Both the position numbers and the translations under genes were made by a program. From Parvibaculum sp040390855 (GTDB lineage Bacteria; Pseudomonadota; Alphaproteobacteria; Parvibaculales; Parvibaculaceae): a stretch of DNA of 64,000 nucleotides. The stretch spans positions 80,645 through 144,644 of the forward strand of contig JAZJXO010000001.1 of NCBI GenBank assembly GCA_040390855.1, written 5' to 3'. Below the pieces are notes generated by a model. The model was not told the origin of the DNA and searched no databases. It was given only the letters and a program-made list of their open reading frames with translations. Below are positions 51,168 to 60,602 of the stretch, in pieces; position 1 is the first letter of the stretch, and each line of letters starts with the position of its first letter.

Positions 51168-51992
51168 TTATCCCTGCCAGTTGGCCTTGCGCTTCTCCAT
51201 CCAGGCCTTCACACCCTCTTTGTAGTCGGGATGCATGGACATTTCGGTGAGCATGGCTTCGGCATGGTTGACGGCGCTGGCCGCATCGCCATGGAGATCG
51301 GTATAGATCTGGCGTTTGGTTTCCCTCAGCGAGCCGGGCGAGACGCCGTCGGCCATGGCGCGGGCATAGGCGATCACATGGGGGATAAGGTCGGCGGGCG
51401 CGAGGAGCTTGTTCAGAAACCCCATCTCCATCGCCTCATCAGAGGTGAAGACGCGGCTCGACAGGAGAATATCGTTTGCCCGTGTCACGCCGATGATACG
51501 CGGCAGGAGCCATGAAAGCCCGTATTCGGCGGGAAAGTTGAAGCGCCCGTGCGCGGCGGTGAACTTTGCCCCCGGCACGGCAAAGCGCAGATCAGCAAAA
51601 GCCGCAAGCACGAGACCGACACCGGCGGCTGCACCATTGATCGCGGCAATGACGGGTTTTGTCAGCCCGAAGTGATAGGCGAAGGTCGCATCGAACTTGG
51701 GGGCCACGCCATAGCCAGGCCGCGCGATGTCGTCGCTTATCCCCGCATCATATTTGCCGCGCTCGGAATGGCCTTCGAGCGCGTTCAAATCAGCGCCTGC
51801 ACAAAAGGCCTGTCCCTCGGGGTCTCCCGTCACGATGATGACGCGCACGGCTTTGTCCTGATCTGCCTCGTTCAGTACCCAGCGATACTCGGTGTGCATC
51901 CGCCCCGTCCACGCATTGCGGCGCTTCGGACGCGACAGCGTGATGGTGGCGATGCCTTCTGCGATTTCATAACGGATGGTTTTGAGTTCCAT
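51168..51992 (-). CDS. enoyl-CoA hydratase/isomerase family protein
   Basis: 274 residues from the ATG at 51992, with GGAGGAACAC directly upstream. Crotonase motifs: ITLSRPKRRNAWTGRM, FCAGADLNALEG (oxyanion hole), NGAAAGVGLVLAAFADLRFA, and the second oxyanion/catalytic segment FNFPAEYGLSWLLPRIIG. It would hydrate or isomerise an enoyl-CoA. The substrate cannot be assigned, and no beta-oxidation neighbour is present. Confidence 0.9.
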   Translation of the reverse strand: MELKTIRYEIAEGIATITLSRPKRRNAWTGRMHTEYRWVLNEADQDKAVRVIIVTGDPEGQAFCAGADLNALEGHSERGKYDAGISDDIARPGYGVAPKFDATFAYHFGLTKPVIAAINGAAAGVGLVLAAFADLRFAVPGAKFTAAHGRFNFPAEYGLSWLLPRIIGVTRANDILLSSRVFTSDEAMEMGFLNKLLAPADLIPHVIAYARAMADGVSPGSLRETKRQIYTDLHGDAASAVNHAEAMLTEMSMHPDYKEGVKAWMEKRKANWQG

Positions 51993-52015
51993 GTGTTCCT
52001 CCGCTCGCGGCATTA

Positions 52016-52357
52016 TTAGCCGTCATATTCTTTCAGCAATGTTTTAGGCGCCACATTGCGCCAGCCGCGCAGCATGGCTTCTTTCGCCGCCTTGGCGCTC
52101 GCGGCTTTTAAATGCACGATGGTCCAGCCCTTTTGGCCCCAGCCGCCCGGCACGGGTGAAAAAACTCTGGGGGCACTCTCAACGAGCATCTGCTGTTCTT
52201 CCGATTGGAGCTTCACAACGGCTTCGTGCTTCTCCGCATGAAGAGTCGCAAAAATCTTTTTACGCACACGGAAATCGGGCTGATCGAAATGGCTCGCCTC
52301 GACCGCCTCTGGTAAAGCGAGAGCTATCTTACGTACCTCTGCTGCTGTGATCGCCAT
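52016..52357 (-). CDS. MmcQ/YjbR family DNA-binding-like protein
   Basis: 113 residues. ALALPEAVEASHFDQPDFRV and FATLHAEKHEAVVKLQSEEQ, followed by WTIVHLKAASAKAAKEAMLR and a C-terminal WRNVAPKTLLKEY, are the pattern of the MmcQ/YjbR (CyaY-like fold) family, whose function is unclear. It precedes the enoyl-CoA hydratase gene by 23 bp on the same strand. Confidence 0.85.
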   Translation of the reverse strand: MAITAAEVRKIALALPEAVEASHFDQPDFRVRKKIFATLHAEKHEAVVKLQSEEQQMLVESAPRVFSPVPGGWGQKGWTIVHLKAASAKAAKEAMLRGWRNVAPKTLLKEYDG

Positions 52358-52430
52358 GGCTTACCCTCCGCTACTGGCCAAGAAGCATAGCGTGACCAGC
52401 ACAGGCGGTTCCACAAGTGCAAGCATATGC

Positions 52431-54863
52431 CTATCCCCGAAGTGTGCCGCCTGTGGCTTTTACAACCGCTGCGATCACTGCTTTGGAGATTGCGTCGATT
52501 TCCTCGTCGGTCAGCGTCTTTTCAGTCGGCTGCAAAGTGACTTCGATGGCAAGTGACTTCTTACCCTCGCCCATCGCACCGCCTTCGAACACGTCAAAGA
52601 GCGACACATCGGTGATGAGTTTTTTATCCGCGTTCTTTGCCGCGCGGATGAGCGCGTCAGAAGCAACGCTCGCGTCTACCACAAAGGCGAAGTCGCGGCG
52701 CAGCGGTTGCAGGTCGGAGAGAACAAGCGGGGATTTCGCCCGCGTTGCTTTCTTCTTCGGATCGGGAATGTTCGCCGGGAAAATCTCAAACCCGACAACT
52801 GGACCCGTCACATCCATCTCGGCGAGAATACGCGGATGGATCTCACCGAAATAGCCGACGGTTTTTGTCGGGCCGAGTTTGAACGAACCTGACCGGCCCG
52901 GATGATACCAATGCGGCGCGCCATTGCTCACCTGAAGCGAGGGCGCACCCAGCGCCGCGAGCAGCGCCAGCGCGTCCGCCTTGGCGTCCAGCGCTTCGAC
53001 CGGCCCCGCCTTGCCCTGCCAGTGACGACCGGCGCCCAGAGGCCGCGCAGAGCCGCGACGGATACCTGTCGCCGCAAACGTCTGGCCTTCCGGTGTCTCA
53101 TCACCGAATTGCTGTCCAGCTTCAAAGAGCGCCACATCGGCAAAGCCGCGCGCGACGTTGCGGCCGGTCGCGGCGATCAACCCCGCGAGCAGGCTCGGGC
53201 GCATATGGCTCATGTCGGCGGAGATCGGATTGGCGAGTTTCAGGGCCGGAGTCGCATTGCCGCCGCCGAAAAGCGTGGCCTGTGCTTCCGACACGAAGGA
53301 CCAGTTCACTGTTTCGACAAGACCACGTGCGGCAAGCGCGCGGCGCGAGATGCGTTCGCGCTTTTGCTGCACCGAGAGGACGGGTTTGGCCACCGCATGA
53401 ACACGGGGAAGCGCCACCGATTTCACACCGGCAAGGCCATGAACACGCACCACTTCTTCGACGAGATCGGCCTGACCGTCAATGTCGGGACGCCACGAGG
53501 GCACCGAGACGTCGAAAAGCCCGCCGGATTTTTCGTTCACGCCGAAACCGAGATGCTTGAGGATGCTCTCGCTTTCACCGCGCGCAAGCGAGAGGCCGGT
53601 GAGCTTTTCAACGCGCATCGGATCGAAGCGGATCACTTTGGTTGTGTCGGGCACCGCGCCCGCAACGATGACGTGCGAAGGCTCGCCACCGCAAAGATCA
53701 AGGATCATGCGGGTGGCGAGTTCCAATCCCGGCACGGTGAAAGCGGGATCAATGCCGCGCTCGAAACGGTAGCGTGCGTCGGAAATAATGCCCGTGGCGC
53801 GGCCTGTCTTTGCCGTGCGCACCGGATCGAAATAGGCGCTTTCGACAAACACATCAACGGTATCGACAGACGAACCCGATGTTTCGCCACCCATGACGCC
53901 TGCAAAACCCAGCACGTTTTCATCGTCGGCGATGACACAATATTCAGGCGCGACATCGTAGGTCTTGCCGTCGAGCGCTACGAGCTTTTCGCCTTTACGA
54001 CCGAAACGGGCGCGCAGATCGCCTTTGATCTTCGAGGCGTCATAGACGTGCAACGGACGCGCACGGTCGAGCGAGAGGAAGTTTGTAATATCCACCAGCG
54101 CATTGATCGGGCGAAGACCTACGGCGCTCAGATATTTCTGCAACCATTCGGGGCTCGGACCGTTCTTCACGCCACGGATCAGACGGCCTGCAAAAATAGG
54201 ACATGCGTTTTCGGTACCCGTAGCAAAATCGAGCTTGATGCCGATGGGGCTCTCAAACTTACCTTCGACCGGGGATATGTTGCCCTCGCGCAGACGACCG
54301 AGTCCGGCGGCGGCGAGATCGCGCGCGACGCCGTAAACGCCGAGGCAATCAGGACGGTTCGGCGTGATCGCAATTTCGATGACCGGATCGTTGGCGCTTA
54401 ATGCTTCGGACGCCAATGTGCCAACCGCGAACGTGTCGGGCAATTCGATGATGCCGTCATGTTCTTCCGACAATTCAAGCTCGCGCATCGAGCACATCAT
54501 GCCGTTCGATTCGACGCCGCGGATTTTGGTGGGCTTCAGCACCATGCCGTTGGCGGGGATCGTCGCACCGGACGGTGCAAAAATACCGGTGAGGCCCGCG
54601 CGCGCGTTGGGCGCACCGCAGACAACCTGCAGCACCTCAACCTTATCCCCGACCATCGCTTCCACTTTGCAGACGCGCAATTTATCGGCATCAGGGTGCG
54701 GCACGGCTTCGAGGATTTTGGCGACGCGAAAGGGAGCGAGGACTTTCGCGGGGTCTTCGACGGCTTCGACTTCGAGGCCGAGCATGGTGAGTTGCGTCAC
54801 GATCTCGTCGAGCGTGGCGTCTGTGTCGAGCGGCTGCTTCAGCCATGAGAGGGTGAACTTCAC
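52431..54863 (-). CDS. pheT: phenylalanyl-tRNA synthetase beta subunit
   Basis: 810 residues from a GTG overlapping the pheS stop (GTGA). The N-terminal MKFTLSWLKQPLDTDATLDE is followed by a tRNA-binding (EMAP/OB) domain with CGAPNARAGL, a B3/B4 editing domain (IRGVKNGPSPEWLQKYLSAV), the B5 domain, the inactive synthetase core and a C-terminal FDX-ACB domain (LSDLQPLRRDFAFVVDASVA). It forms the alpha2beta2 enzyme with PheS. Confidence 0.96.
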   Translation of the reverse strand: MKFTLSWLKQPLDTDATLDEIVTQLTMLGLEVEAVEDPAKVLAPFRVAKILEAVPHPDADKLRVCKVEAMVGDKVEVLQVVCGAPNARAGLTGIFAPSGATIPANGMVLKPTKIRGVESNGMMCSMRELELSEEHDGIIELPDTFAVGTLASEALSANDPVIEIAITPNRPDCLGVYGVARDLAAAGLGRLREGNISPVEGKFESPIGIKLDFATGTENACPIFAGRLIRGVKNGPSPEWLQKYLSAVGLRPINALVDITNFLSLDRARPLHVYDASKIKGDLRARFGRKGEKLVALDGKTYDVAPEYCVIADDENVLGFAGVMGGETSGSSVDTVDVFVESAYFDPVRTAKTGRATGIISDARYRFERGIDPAFTVPGLELATRMILDLCGGEPSHVIVAGAVPDTTKVIRFDPMRVEKLTGLSLARGESESILKHLGFGVNEKSGGLFDVSVPSWRPDIDGQADLVEEVVRVHGLAGVKSVALPRVHAVAKPVLSVQQKRERISRRALAARGLVETVNWSFVSEAQATLFGGGNATPALKLANPISADMSHMRPSLLAGLIAATGRNVARGFADVALFEAGQQFGDETPEGQTFAATGIRRGSARPLGAGRHWQGKAGPVEALDAKADALALLAALGAPSLQVSNGAPHWYHPGRSGSFKLGPTKTVGYFGEIHPRILAEMDVTGPVVGFEIFPANIPDPKKKATRAKSPLVLSDLQPLRRDFAFVVDASVASDALIRAAKNADKKLITDVSLFDVFEGGAMGEGKKSLAIEVTLQPTEKTLTDEEIDAISKAVIAAVVKATGGTLRG

Positions 54864-55942
54864 GACGACAAGCCTCCGGCCAGAGACGGCACATCGAGCG
54901 CCGAGAATCCATAGTGACGCAACCAGCGCAGGTCGCTTTCGAAGAACGCACGCAAATCGGGAATGCCGTATTTGAGCATGGCGATACGATCAAGGCCCAT
55001 GCCGAAGGCAAAGCCTTGATATTTCTCAGGATCAAGTCCGGCGGCCTTCAACACGTTCGGGTGAACCATGCCACATCCCAAAATTTCGAGCCAATCCTCG
55101 CCCTCGCCGATGCGGATTTCATTGCCGAGACGGGCGCAGCGCACATCGACTTCCATCGAGGGTTCGGTAAAGGGGAAGAAGGACGGACGCATGCGCAGTT
55201 CGACACCGTCTACTTCGAAGAAGGCGCGGAGAAATTCTTCGAGCACCCATTTAAGATGCCCCATATGCGTCGTCTCGTCGATGACGAGACCTTCGATCTG
55301 ATGGAATTGCGGCGTATGCGTCTGGTCGCTGTCGCTGCGATAGGTGCGGCCCGGACAGATGAAGCGGAAGGGCGGCTTGCCCTTTTCCATCGTGCGGACC
55401 TGCACGGGGCTGGTATGTGTGCGCAGCAACAGACGCGAGCCGTCGGCGCGGGGTTCGAAATAGAACGTGTCATGCATTTCGCGCGCAGGATGTGCTTCGG
55501 GGAAGTTGAGCGCGGTGAAGTTGTAATGATCGCTTTCGATGTCCGGCCCCTGCTCATAGGCAAAACCCATATCGGCGAAGATCGCGATCACTTCGTCGAG
55601 GACCTGAGAAAGCGGATGGATACGGCCTGCTTCAACGGCGCTTTCGCGGACGGGGAGCGTCACGTCGATTTTTTCATGCGCGAGACGGGCTTCGAGCGCA
55701 GCACTTGCGAGGGCTGACTTCTTGGCGGCAATCGCGTCGGTGAGGCGGTCTTTGAGACCGTTCAAGGCGGGGCCTGCGCTCTGGCGCTCTTGGGCGCTCA
55801 TGCCGCCCAAGCTCTTCATCAGTTCGGAGACAGAGCCTTTTTTGCCAAGGGCTGCGACGCGCACCGCATCGAGCGAGGCTTCATCGCCTGCACCTTCAAT
55901 GGCGGCGGCAATGTCTGCTTCAAGTTTCGAGATATCCTGCAT
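54860..55942 (-). CDS. pheS: phenylalanyl-tRNA synthetase alpha subunit
   Basis: 360 residues from the ATG at 55942. An N-terminal coiled coil (about 1-90), then class II motifs: LLRTHTSPVQVRTME (motif 2 region), FRFICPGRTYRSDSDQTHTP, RPSFFPFTEPSMEVDV and GMGLDRIAMLKYG (motif 3). It charges tRNA-Phe. It follows rpmI-rplT with a 184-bp spacer containing a hairpin, so it may be read from the ribosomal-protein promoter with attenuation. Confidence 0.96.
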   Translation of the reverse strand: MQDISKLEADIAAAIEGAGDEASLDAVRVAALGKKGSVSELMKSLGGMSAQERQSAGPALNGLKDRLTDAIAAKKSALASAALEARLAHEKIDVTLPVRESAVEAGRIHPLSQVLDEVIAIFADMGFAYEQGPDIESDHYNFTALNFPEAHPAREMHDTFYFEPRADGSRLLLRTHTSPVQVRTMEKGKPPFRFICPGRTYRSDSDQTHTPQFHQIEGLVIDETTHMGHLKWVLEEFLRAFFEVDGVELRMRPSFFPFTEPSMEVDVRCARLGNEIRIGEGEDWLEILGCGMVHPNVLKAAGLDPEKYQGFAFGMGLDRIAMLKYGIPDLRAFFESDLRWLRHYGFSALDVPSLAGGLSS

Positions 55943-56053
55943 ATCCGCTTTCCAAACGCAAAAAATCGCCGAAGTTCGACCAAGCACCGTGAGGGTCTCG
56001 GGGACGAGGCTGCGTATGGGAAAACCGTACCCGATCCGGCCTCACCCCGGTCC

Positions 56054-56077
56054 GGCCCGCATATCGCTATGCGGGCC
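56054..56077 (-). promoter_or_regulatory. hairpin in the rplT-pheS spacer
   Basis: ggcccgcat (56054-56062) and atgcgggcc (56069-56077) form a perfect 9-bp stem with a 6-base loop on the transcript between rplT and pheS. No T-run follows, so it could be a processing or attenuation element rather than a full terminator. Confidence 0.45.
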
Positions 56078-56126
56078 CCGACGGGTGGCACCGGCCCTGA
56101 AGGGTCAGGTAAGAGCGGCTCGCTGA

Positions 56127-56483
56127 TTAAGCGAGAGCTGCTTGGGCCTTTTCGACCAGGGCCTTGAAAGCCTCAGGCTCGTGGATGGCAAGATCCGAGA
56201 GCACCTTGCGGTCAACCTCGATGCCAGCCTTGCTGAGGCCGTCAATAAATCGGCCATAGGTCAGGCCAAGCTCGCGCGTCGCGGCGTTGATGCGCTGGAT
56301 CCAGAGCGAGCGGAAATTGCGCTTCCTCGTGCGACGGTCACGATAGGCGTACTGGCCGGCCTTTTCGACTGCCTGATTGGCAATGCGGAAGGTATTTTTG
56401 CGACGACCGTAAAAGCCCTTCGCGGCCTTGATAACTTTGCGGTGGCGGGCGTGGGTGGTAACGCCCCGTTTAACGCGTGACAT
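56127..56483 (-). CDS. rplT: 50S ribosomal protein L20
   Basis: 118 residues: MSRVKRGVTTHARHRKVIK, then FYGRRKNTFRIANQAVEKAG and RRTRKRNFRSLWIQRINAAT. It is needed early in 50S assembly and, in E. coli, represses its own operon by binding the mRNA. It follows rpmI by 40 bp. Confidence 0.97.
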   Translation of the reverse strand: MSRVKRGVTTHARHRKVIKAAKGFYGRRKNTFRIANQAVEKAGQYAYRDRRTRKRNFRSLWIQRINAATRELGLTYGRFIDGLSKAGIEVDRKVLSDLAIHEPEAFKALVEKAQAALA

Positions 56484-56523
56484 GGTCTATATCCTCTTCA
56501 GGTATTCAGAGATTTCCGGTTCT

Positions 56524-56724
56524 TCACGCGTTGGGCATGAAGTACTTAAGCACACGCGCCGCATCCACAGGGGACATGATCGTCGTGCCGCGCTTATTGC
56601 GGATCTGCTTGTTGGATCGACGGATCATCATATGGCGTTTGCCGGTCTGACCACGTTTCACCAGTCCTGAAGCGGTAAGCCTGAAGCGTTTTTTGGTACC
56701 GCTCTTCGTCTTCAACTTGGGCAT
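56524..56724 (-). CDS. rpmI: 50S ribosomal protein L35
   Basis: 66 residues: MPKLKTKSGTKKRFRLTASG to VLKYFMPNA. AAGGAG lies 7 bp before the ATG at 56724. It is first of the rpmI-rplT-(pheST) unit. infC, usually directly upstream, is instead 4 kb away on the same strand. Confidence 0.97.
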   Translation of the reverse strand: MPKLKTKSGTKKRFRLTASGLVKRGQTGKRHMMIRRSNKQIRNKRGTTIMSPVDAARVLKYFMPNA

Positions 56725-56851
56725 TTTGCACTCCTTTTGGGTCAGCCCCACTCGCTGAAGACCTTGATATTCCAAGGAAAAGTGAGGCTCGTCTTGCATT
56801 TCGGACGGTCACGGCATGCCCTTCATGGCCGGATCGTCCCGAAGCCGCGGA

Positions 56852-56879
56852 TTTATAAGGGAAAAGAGAGCAAGGTCAA
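56852..56879 (-). promoter_or_regulatory. sigma70-type promoter for rpmI-rplT
   Basis: On the bottom strand TTGACC (56879-56874), a 16-bp spacer and TATAAA (56857-56852). It leaves a leader of about 120 bases before rpmI, long enough for L20-type autoregulation. Confidence 0.6.
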
Positions 56880-56946
56880 GGGTGACGGCTGGATAAAGCC
56901 CCGCTTCTTTGACGCAGCGGGCTGTCAATCGGGAACAGAACCGGCC

Positions 56947-57618
56947 CTAATGGCGGGTGCTGGCACGGTAGGGGACAAATTCGGGAACGCTCAACTCGAA
57001 GGCGGTGTCATTGGCCACGTTCAGCGGTGCGAGCGCAGAGCTTGTCTTGCCACGGGCTGTCGTCACAAAAGACGGAAGCTCGTTGACAGGGCGGGCGCGT
57101 GAACGATGGGCCGCAAAAGCCTCCTCAATGGCGGCGCGCCAATGATTGTGAATAGTCGGGTCATGCGGCTTCGGGGCATAAGCGCTGACGGCACGACCGG
57201 CCATCTGGCGGGCCTGCGCCTTCAGGACGGCACGCTCGACAAGCACGCGCATGGCCGCCATGCCTTCAACAACGTCAGACAGATCATAGGCTTTGGAGAG
57301 CAAAGCGACACTCGGCAGGTGGTCCATGGCCTTGACGGCCACATGCACGTCACCGGCCTTCACACCGTGCTGGGTGCGGTAAAATTCCTCGAAATTATAC
57401 CCGTCGCTCATCACCAGCAGGACACGGCGCCACAGCCATTGGCCTTCGCGATAAAAGCGCGAGCGACGCAGAGCGGGCAGATTGACCAGAGCCGCGAGAA
57501 GAAGACGGGGCCTACGGAGGCGGCGGCCAAGCAGACGCAAAAAGGCGCGCGTCTGCATCACATAATGATGCGCGTCCTTTTTCATCTCACCGAGCGTGGC
57601 TTGCGCCATTTCCGTCAT
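56947..57618 (-). CDS. hypothetical protein, basic N-terminal half
   Basis: 223 residues with no family that I recognise. The N-terminal third is strongly basic and partly hydrophobic (FLRLLGRRLRRPRLLLAALV), suggesting membrane or nucleic-acid association. The middle is helical (MDHLPSVALLSKAYDLSDVV), and the C-terminal part is Pro/Ala-rich with KPHDPTIHNHWRAAIEEAFA. No signal peptide or clear transmembrane helix. An ATG four codons in (57609) is also possible. Reading-frame length and codon pattern support a real gene; function is unknown. Confidence 0.6.
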   Translation of the reverse strand: MTEMAQATLGEMKKDAHHYVMQTRAFLRLLGRRLRRPRLLLAALVNLPALRRSRFYREGQWLWRRVLLVMSDGYNFEEFYRTQHGVKAGDVHVAVKAMDHLPSVALLSKAYDLSDVVEGMAAMRVLVERAVLKAQARQMAGRAVSAYAPKPHDPTIHNHWRAAIEEAFAAHRSRARPVNELPSFVTTARGKTSSALAPLNVANDTAFELSVPEFVPYRASTRH

Positions 57619-57693
57619 CCTCAGATTGACCCATGCAGATTGCGCAATGGGCGATCCGAGCTAAATTGACGGAAAATGCTAAAATCACGGTGT

Positions 57694-57744
57694 CGTTCGC
57701 TGACCGACGATAGAAACCCAACCTTAACCATGTTTCAGCGAACG
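57694..57744. repeat. 10-bp perfect inverted repeat upstream of the hypothetical gene
   Basis: cgttcgctga (57694-57703) and tcagcgaacg (57735-57744) with a 31-bp spacer, about 76-126 bp upstream of the hypothetical gene's start. It may be an operator pair for a dimeric regulator. Confidence 0.4.
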
Positions 57745-57860
57745 GGAGCGCGGCCGCGATAGATTTTTGTTACGACGTCTTTATCGCCGAGCGCAATGTC
57801 GAGCCGATCCGGTCCTACCATCACGTCCATTCACGGCGATGCCGTCAATGAGCGCCACGC

Positions 57861-59108
57861 TCACTCCGCCGGGCTGGTCTGGTTTACCTGCGCCTTCGCA
57901 ACCGAGGCTCTAACGACGGGGATTTCAGCGTCCGTCAGCGGCTTCATCCAGGTCTTTCGTGCAAGTGCCGCTTCAATATAGGGGGCAAGCTCGCGCGCCT
58001 TGCGCGCTTCGCGCTCGGCAACTTCCGCCTTGAACTCGGGCATGACTTCAGCGGCAAATAACTCAAGTGCCTGACAGATATGCTCGTGCTTGTTGCGCCC
58101 TGCCTGCTGCATGAAAATGACCTGATCAATGCCGGAGACCTGAAACGCCTGCAAATGCTTGCGCATATCGTCCGGCGTCCCGATGCCGGAGGCATAGTTT
58201 TCGGCCATCGCCGCAGCCGCCACCATTTCTTCGGTGCGGTCGCCGCGCTTTTTCAGATAGTCGCCCCACATGTCCGTGCGGCCCGGCACCGTATCATGGG
58301 CCACCAATGCATTGAGCGCATAACCGAAGAACTCAAAACCTTCATGGCCTCGACGAATGGCTTCCGCACGATCCTTATGGATTGAGAAATTGGACACCAT
58401 GGCGATATTGGCGTTCACGCTATGACCAATGGGTTTGCACTGATCGGATTTGATGATGCCGTAATAAATCTCCGACCACGCATGGGCCTCGGCGGGATCA
58501 AGAAACGAAAACGCAAGCGCACCAACGCCGAGTTGTGCGGCCACCTTGATCGTGTCGCGATTGGTGCAGGCCATCCACATGGGCGGATGCGGTTTCTGCA
58601 CGGGCTTGGGCAACACATTGCGGCAGGGCATGGAGAAATACTGGCTCTCGAAACCCGGATAAGGATCGAGCACCATCATATTGGCGATCTGCTCGCCGGC
58701 CTCGATTGCCATGGCGCGTTTCTCTCTGGCGGGGATATTGAAGCCGCCAAGCTCCAGCCGCGTCGCGCCTTCGCCGATGCCGAAATCAAGCCGCCCGCGT
58801 GAAATAATATCAAGCGTGGCAAGACATTCGGCGGTGCGTGCGGGGTGATTGTAATTGGGGATCACCTGCCTGATGCCGTGACCGACACGGATGTTTTTGG
58901 TGCGCGCGGCGGCGGCGGCGAGGAATACTTCGGGTGCGGAGGAATGGGAATACTCTTCGAGGAAGTGATGTTCGACCTCCCATGCATGATCGAAGCCGAG
59001 CTTATCGGCAAGGACGACCTGATCGAGCGCTTCATGGAAGAGGCGTTCTTCATCGCCCGGCGCCCATGGCTTTGGTAATTGCAACTCGTAAAAAACACCG
59101 AATTTCAT
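57861..59108 (-). CDS. LLM-class flavin-dependent oxidoreductase
   Basis: 415 residues from the ATG at 59108. Luciferase-like monooxygenase fold: MKFGVFYELQLPKPWAPGDE, WEVEHHFLEEYSHSSAPEVF, RVGHGIRQVIPNYNHPARTA and RLDFGIGEGATRLELGGFNI. Such enzymes use reduced flavin to oxidise organic substrates; the substrate is unknown. The upstream ATG at 59162 adds 18 residues not typical of the fold. It appears monocistronic. Confidence 0.88.
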   Translation of the reverse strand: MKFGVFYELQLPKPWAPGDEERLFHEALDQVVLADKLGFDHAWEVEHHFLEEYSHSSAPEVFLAAAAARTKNIRVGHGIRQVIPNYNHPARTAECLATLDIISRGRLDFGIGEGATRLELGGFNIPAREKRAMAIEAGEQIANMMVLDPYPGFESQYFSMPCRNVLPKPVQKPHPPMWMACTNRDTIKVAAQLGVGALAFSFLDPAEAHAWSEIYYGIIKSDQCKPIGHSVNANIAMVSNFSIHKDRAEAIRRGHEGFEFFGYALNALVAHDTVPGRTDMWGDYLKKRGDRTEEMVAAAAMAENYASGIGTPDDMRKHLQAFQVSGIDQVIFMQQAGRNKHEHICQALELFAAEVMPEFKAEVAEREARKARELAPYIEAALARKTWMKPLTDAEIPVVRASVAKAQVNQTSPAE

Positions 59109-59220
59109 GGCCTTCTCCCCAACAAATGACCTTGTCCCCGCGTTATATTTCGCGGGGTTCATGGAGATCAGTCTATCGGGCGGGGTAACGCCAACAAGGC
59201 GAAAATCAGATCACCCTAAT

Positions 59221-59478
59221 TCAGTGCGCCATAATGTGGGGGCCGTCGCCGGAGCTTTCGCGGGCGCGGATAGCGCGCATTTCGAGTTCGTGATGGGCGG
59301 CCTCGGCACGCAGGCTGTGCGGTTCGGATTGAACAATCATTTCAAGGGCTTCGTTGGTGAGCCAAGCCATGTTGACCGGCCCCGCCGTCTCCACCGCCTG
59401 ACGCATGACCGTGCTGTCATAGAAAGACACACGGTGCCTCTGCCCCCTAATGTAACGCCAAAATCTCGTTAGCAGCAT
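59221..59478 (-). CDS. small hypothetical protein
   Basis: 85 residues. Basic N-terminus (LLTRFWRYIRGQRHRVSFYD) and an acidic helical C-terminus (LRAEAAHHELEMRAIRARES). No recognisable domain. It lies upstream of the LLM oxidoreductase on the same strand. It may be real, but the evidence is only length and composition. Confidence 0.45.
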   Translation of the reverse strand: MLLTRFWRYIRGQRHRVSFYDSTVMRQAVETAGPVNMAWLTNEALEMIVQSEPHSLRAEAAHHELEMRAIRARESSGDGPHIMAH

Positions 59479-59642
59479 TGTACTAATCCCCTTTACTTAG
59501 ACTAAAATATCTATAATAGAGGGAATGTTTCCAGAATGGTAACGGGCGTGAGAAGTCCATCCATATTGGGGAAATCAGGTTTTACGAGGTAGTTTCGCCA
59601 TCCTAGACAACGAATGAGACGGCTGCATTACGGGAGACGAAA

Positions 59643-60596
59643 ATGGCGAAACCTCTGCTCATCGCGCATCGCGGGGGCACCGGATTGTGGCCGGAAAATA
59701 CGCTGGAAGCCTTTGTTCCGGCTATTGATTTAGGTTCGGACGGGATCGAGCTCGACGTCCATCTGACGCGCGACGGGGTGCCTGTTGTCCATCACGACGA
59801 GAGCCTGAAACCGGCGATAGCGCGAGGGGCCGACGGACAATGGCTCAACCGCCCGACGCCACTCATCAAGGAACTCGACTATGCACAGTTGCGCCGATAT
59901 GACGTCGGACGCCTGCGCCCTGACAGCACCTATGGCAAGCGCTTTCCGGAACAAAAAGCCTTTGATTCCGCCGTTATTCCGCGTCTGGAAGATGTTTACA
60001 ACGTGGTGCGGAGCCACGCGAAGCCGGACTTCCATCTCTATGTGGAACTCAAGACCGCGATCCTCGATCTGAGCCAATCCTCCACCCCCGACGTCCTTGC
60101 CGACACAGTGGTGCAGCTCACGCGGCAGATGGGGATAGGCCAGCGCGTGACCTTCGTTTCGTTCGACTGGCGGGCGCTCATGGTTGCTAAAAAACTCGCC
60201 CCTGAAATCGCTAACGCCTTTACAACAAACCCTTTTTACATGCTGGACCCGAACGATCCATCAGCCGCCAAGGACAAGCCGGGGAGCGAGGAAGAGGCGT
60301 TGCGGGCACGCTCTGCCGCCGGTGCCGACTGGTATGGCGGCGCGGACTGGCGCGCCGAAGACGGTCCCGATTTTGCGACAAAAATGATCAAGGCCATGGC
60401 CAAAGGCGGGGCCGGAGGATGGTTTGCCTGGCATGGCGATGTGACGCAAAAGACGGTGGCACTCGCCCGCTCGCTCGGCCTCAAAGTCTCGGCCTGGACA
60501 GTTGACGAGCCCGACGAGATGCAACGGCTGATTGCGCTGGGGCTTGACGCCATCCTCACCGACAGGCCCGACAGGCTCAAGCAACAGCTCGCCTGA
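59643..60596 (+). CDS. glycerophosphodiester phosphodiesterase
   Basis: 317 residues. GDPD motifs: IAHRGGTGLWPENTLEAF with His9, Arg10, Glu18; IELDVHLTRDG with Glu36 and Asp38; and VVHHDESL with His51, then DFHLYVELKT. The C-terminal LGLKVSAWTVDEPDEMQRLI is also family-typical. It hydrolyses glycerophosphodiesters to glycerol-3-phosphate and alcohols. No signal peptide, so cytoplasmic (UgpQ-like). Followed by a dispersed repeat and a terminator. Confidence 0.93.
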   Translation: MAKPLLIAHRGGTGLWPENTLEAFVPAIDLGSDGIELDVHLTRDGVPVVHHDESLKPAIARGADGQWLNRPTPLIKELDYAQLRRYDVGRLRPDSTYGKRFPEQKAFDSAVIPRLEDVYNVVRSHAKPDFHLYVELKTAILDLSQSSTPDVLADTVVQLTRQMGIGQRVTFVSFDWRALMVAKKLAPEIANAFTTNPFYMLDPNDPSAAKDKPGSEEEALRARSAAGADWYGGADWRAEDGPDFATKMIKAMAKGGAGGWFAWHGDVTQKTVALARSLGLKVSAWTVDEPDEMQRLIALGLDAILTDRPDRLKQQLA

Positions 60597-60602
60597 GCGA
60601 CG

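Noticed and set aside
52902..54401. A 499-codon open frame antisense to pheT.
   Set aside because: The opposite strand encodes full-length PheT with all its domains; the antisense product has shadow-like composition and no ribosome site.
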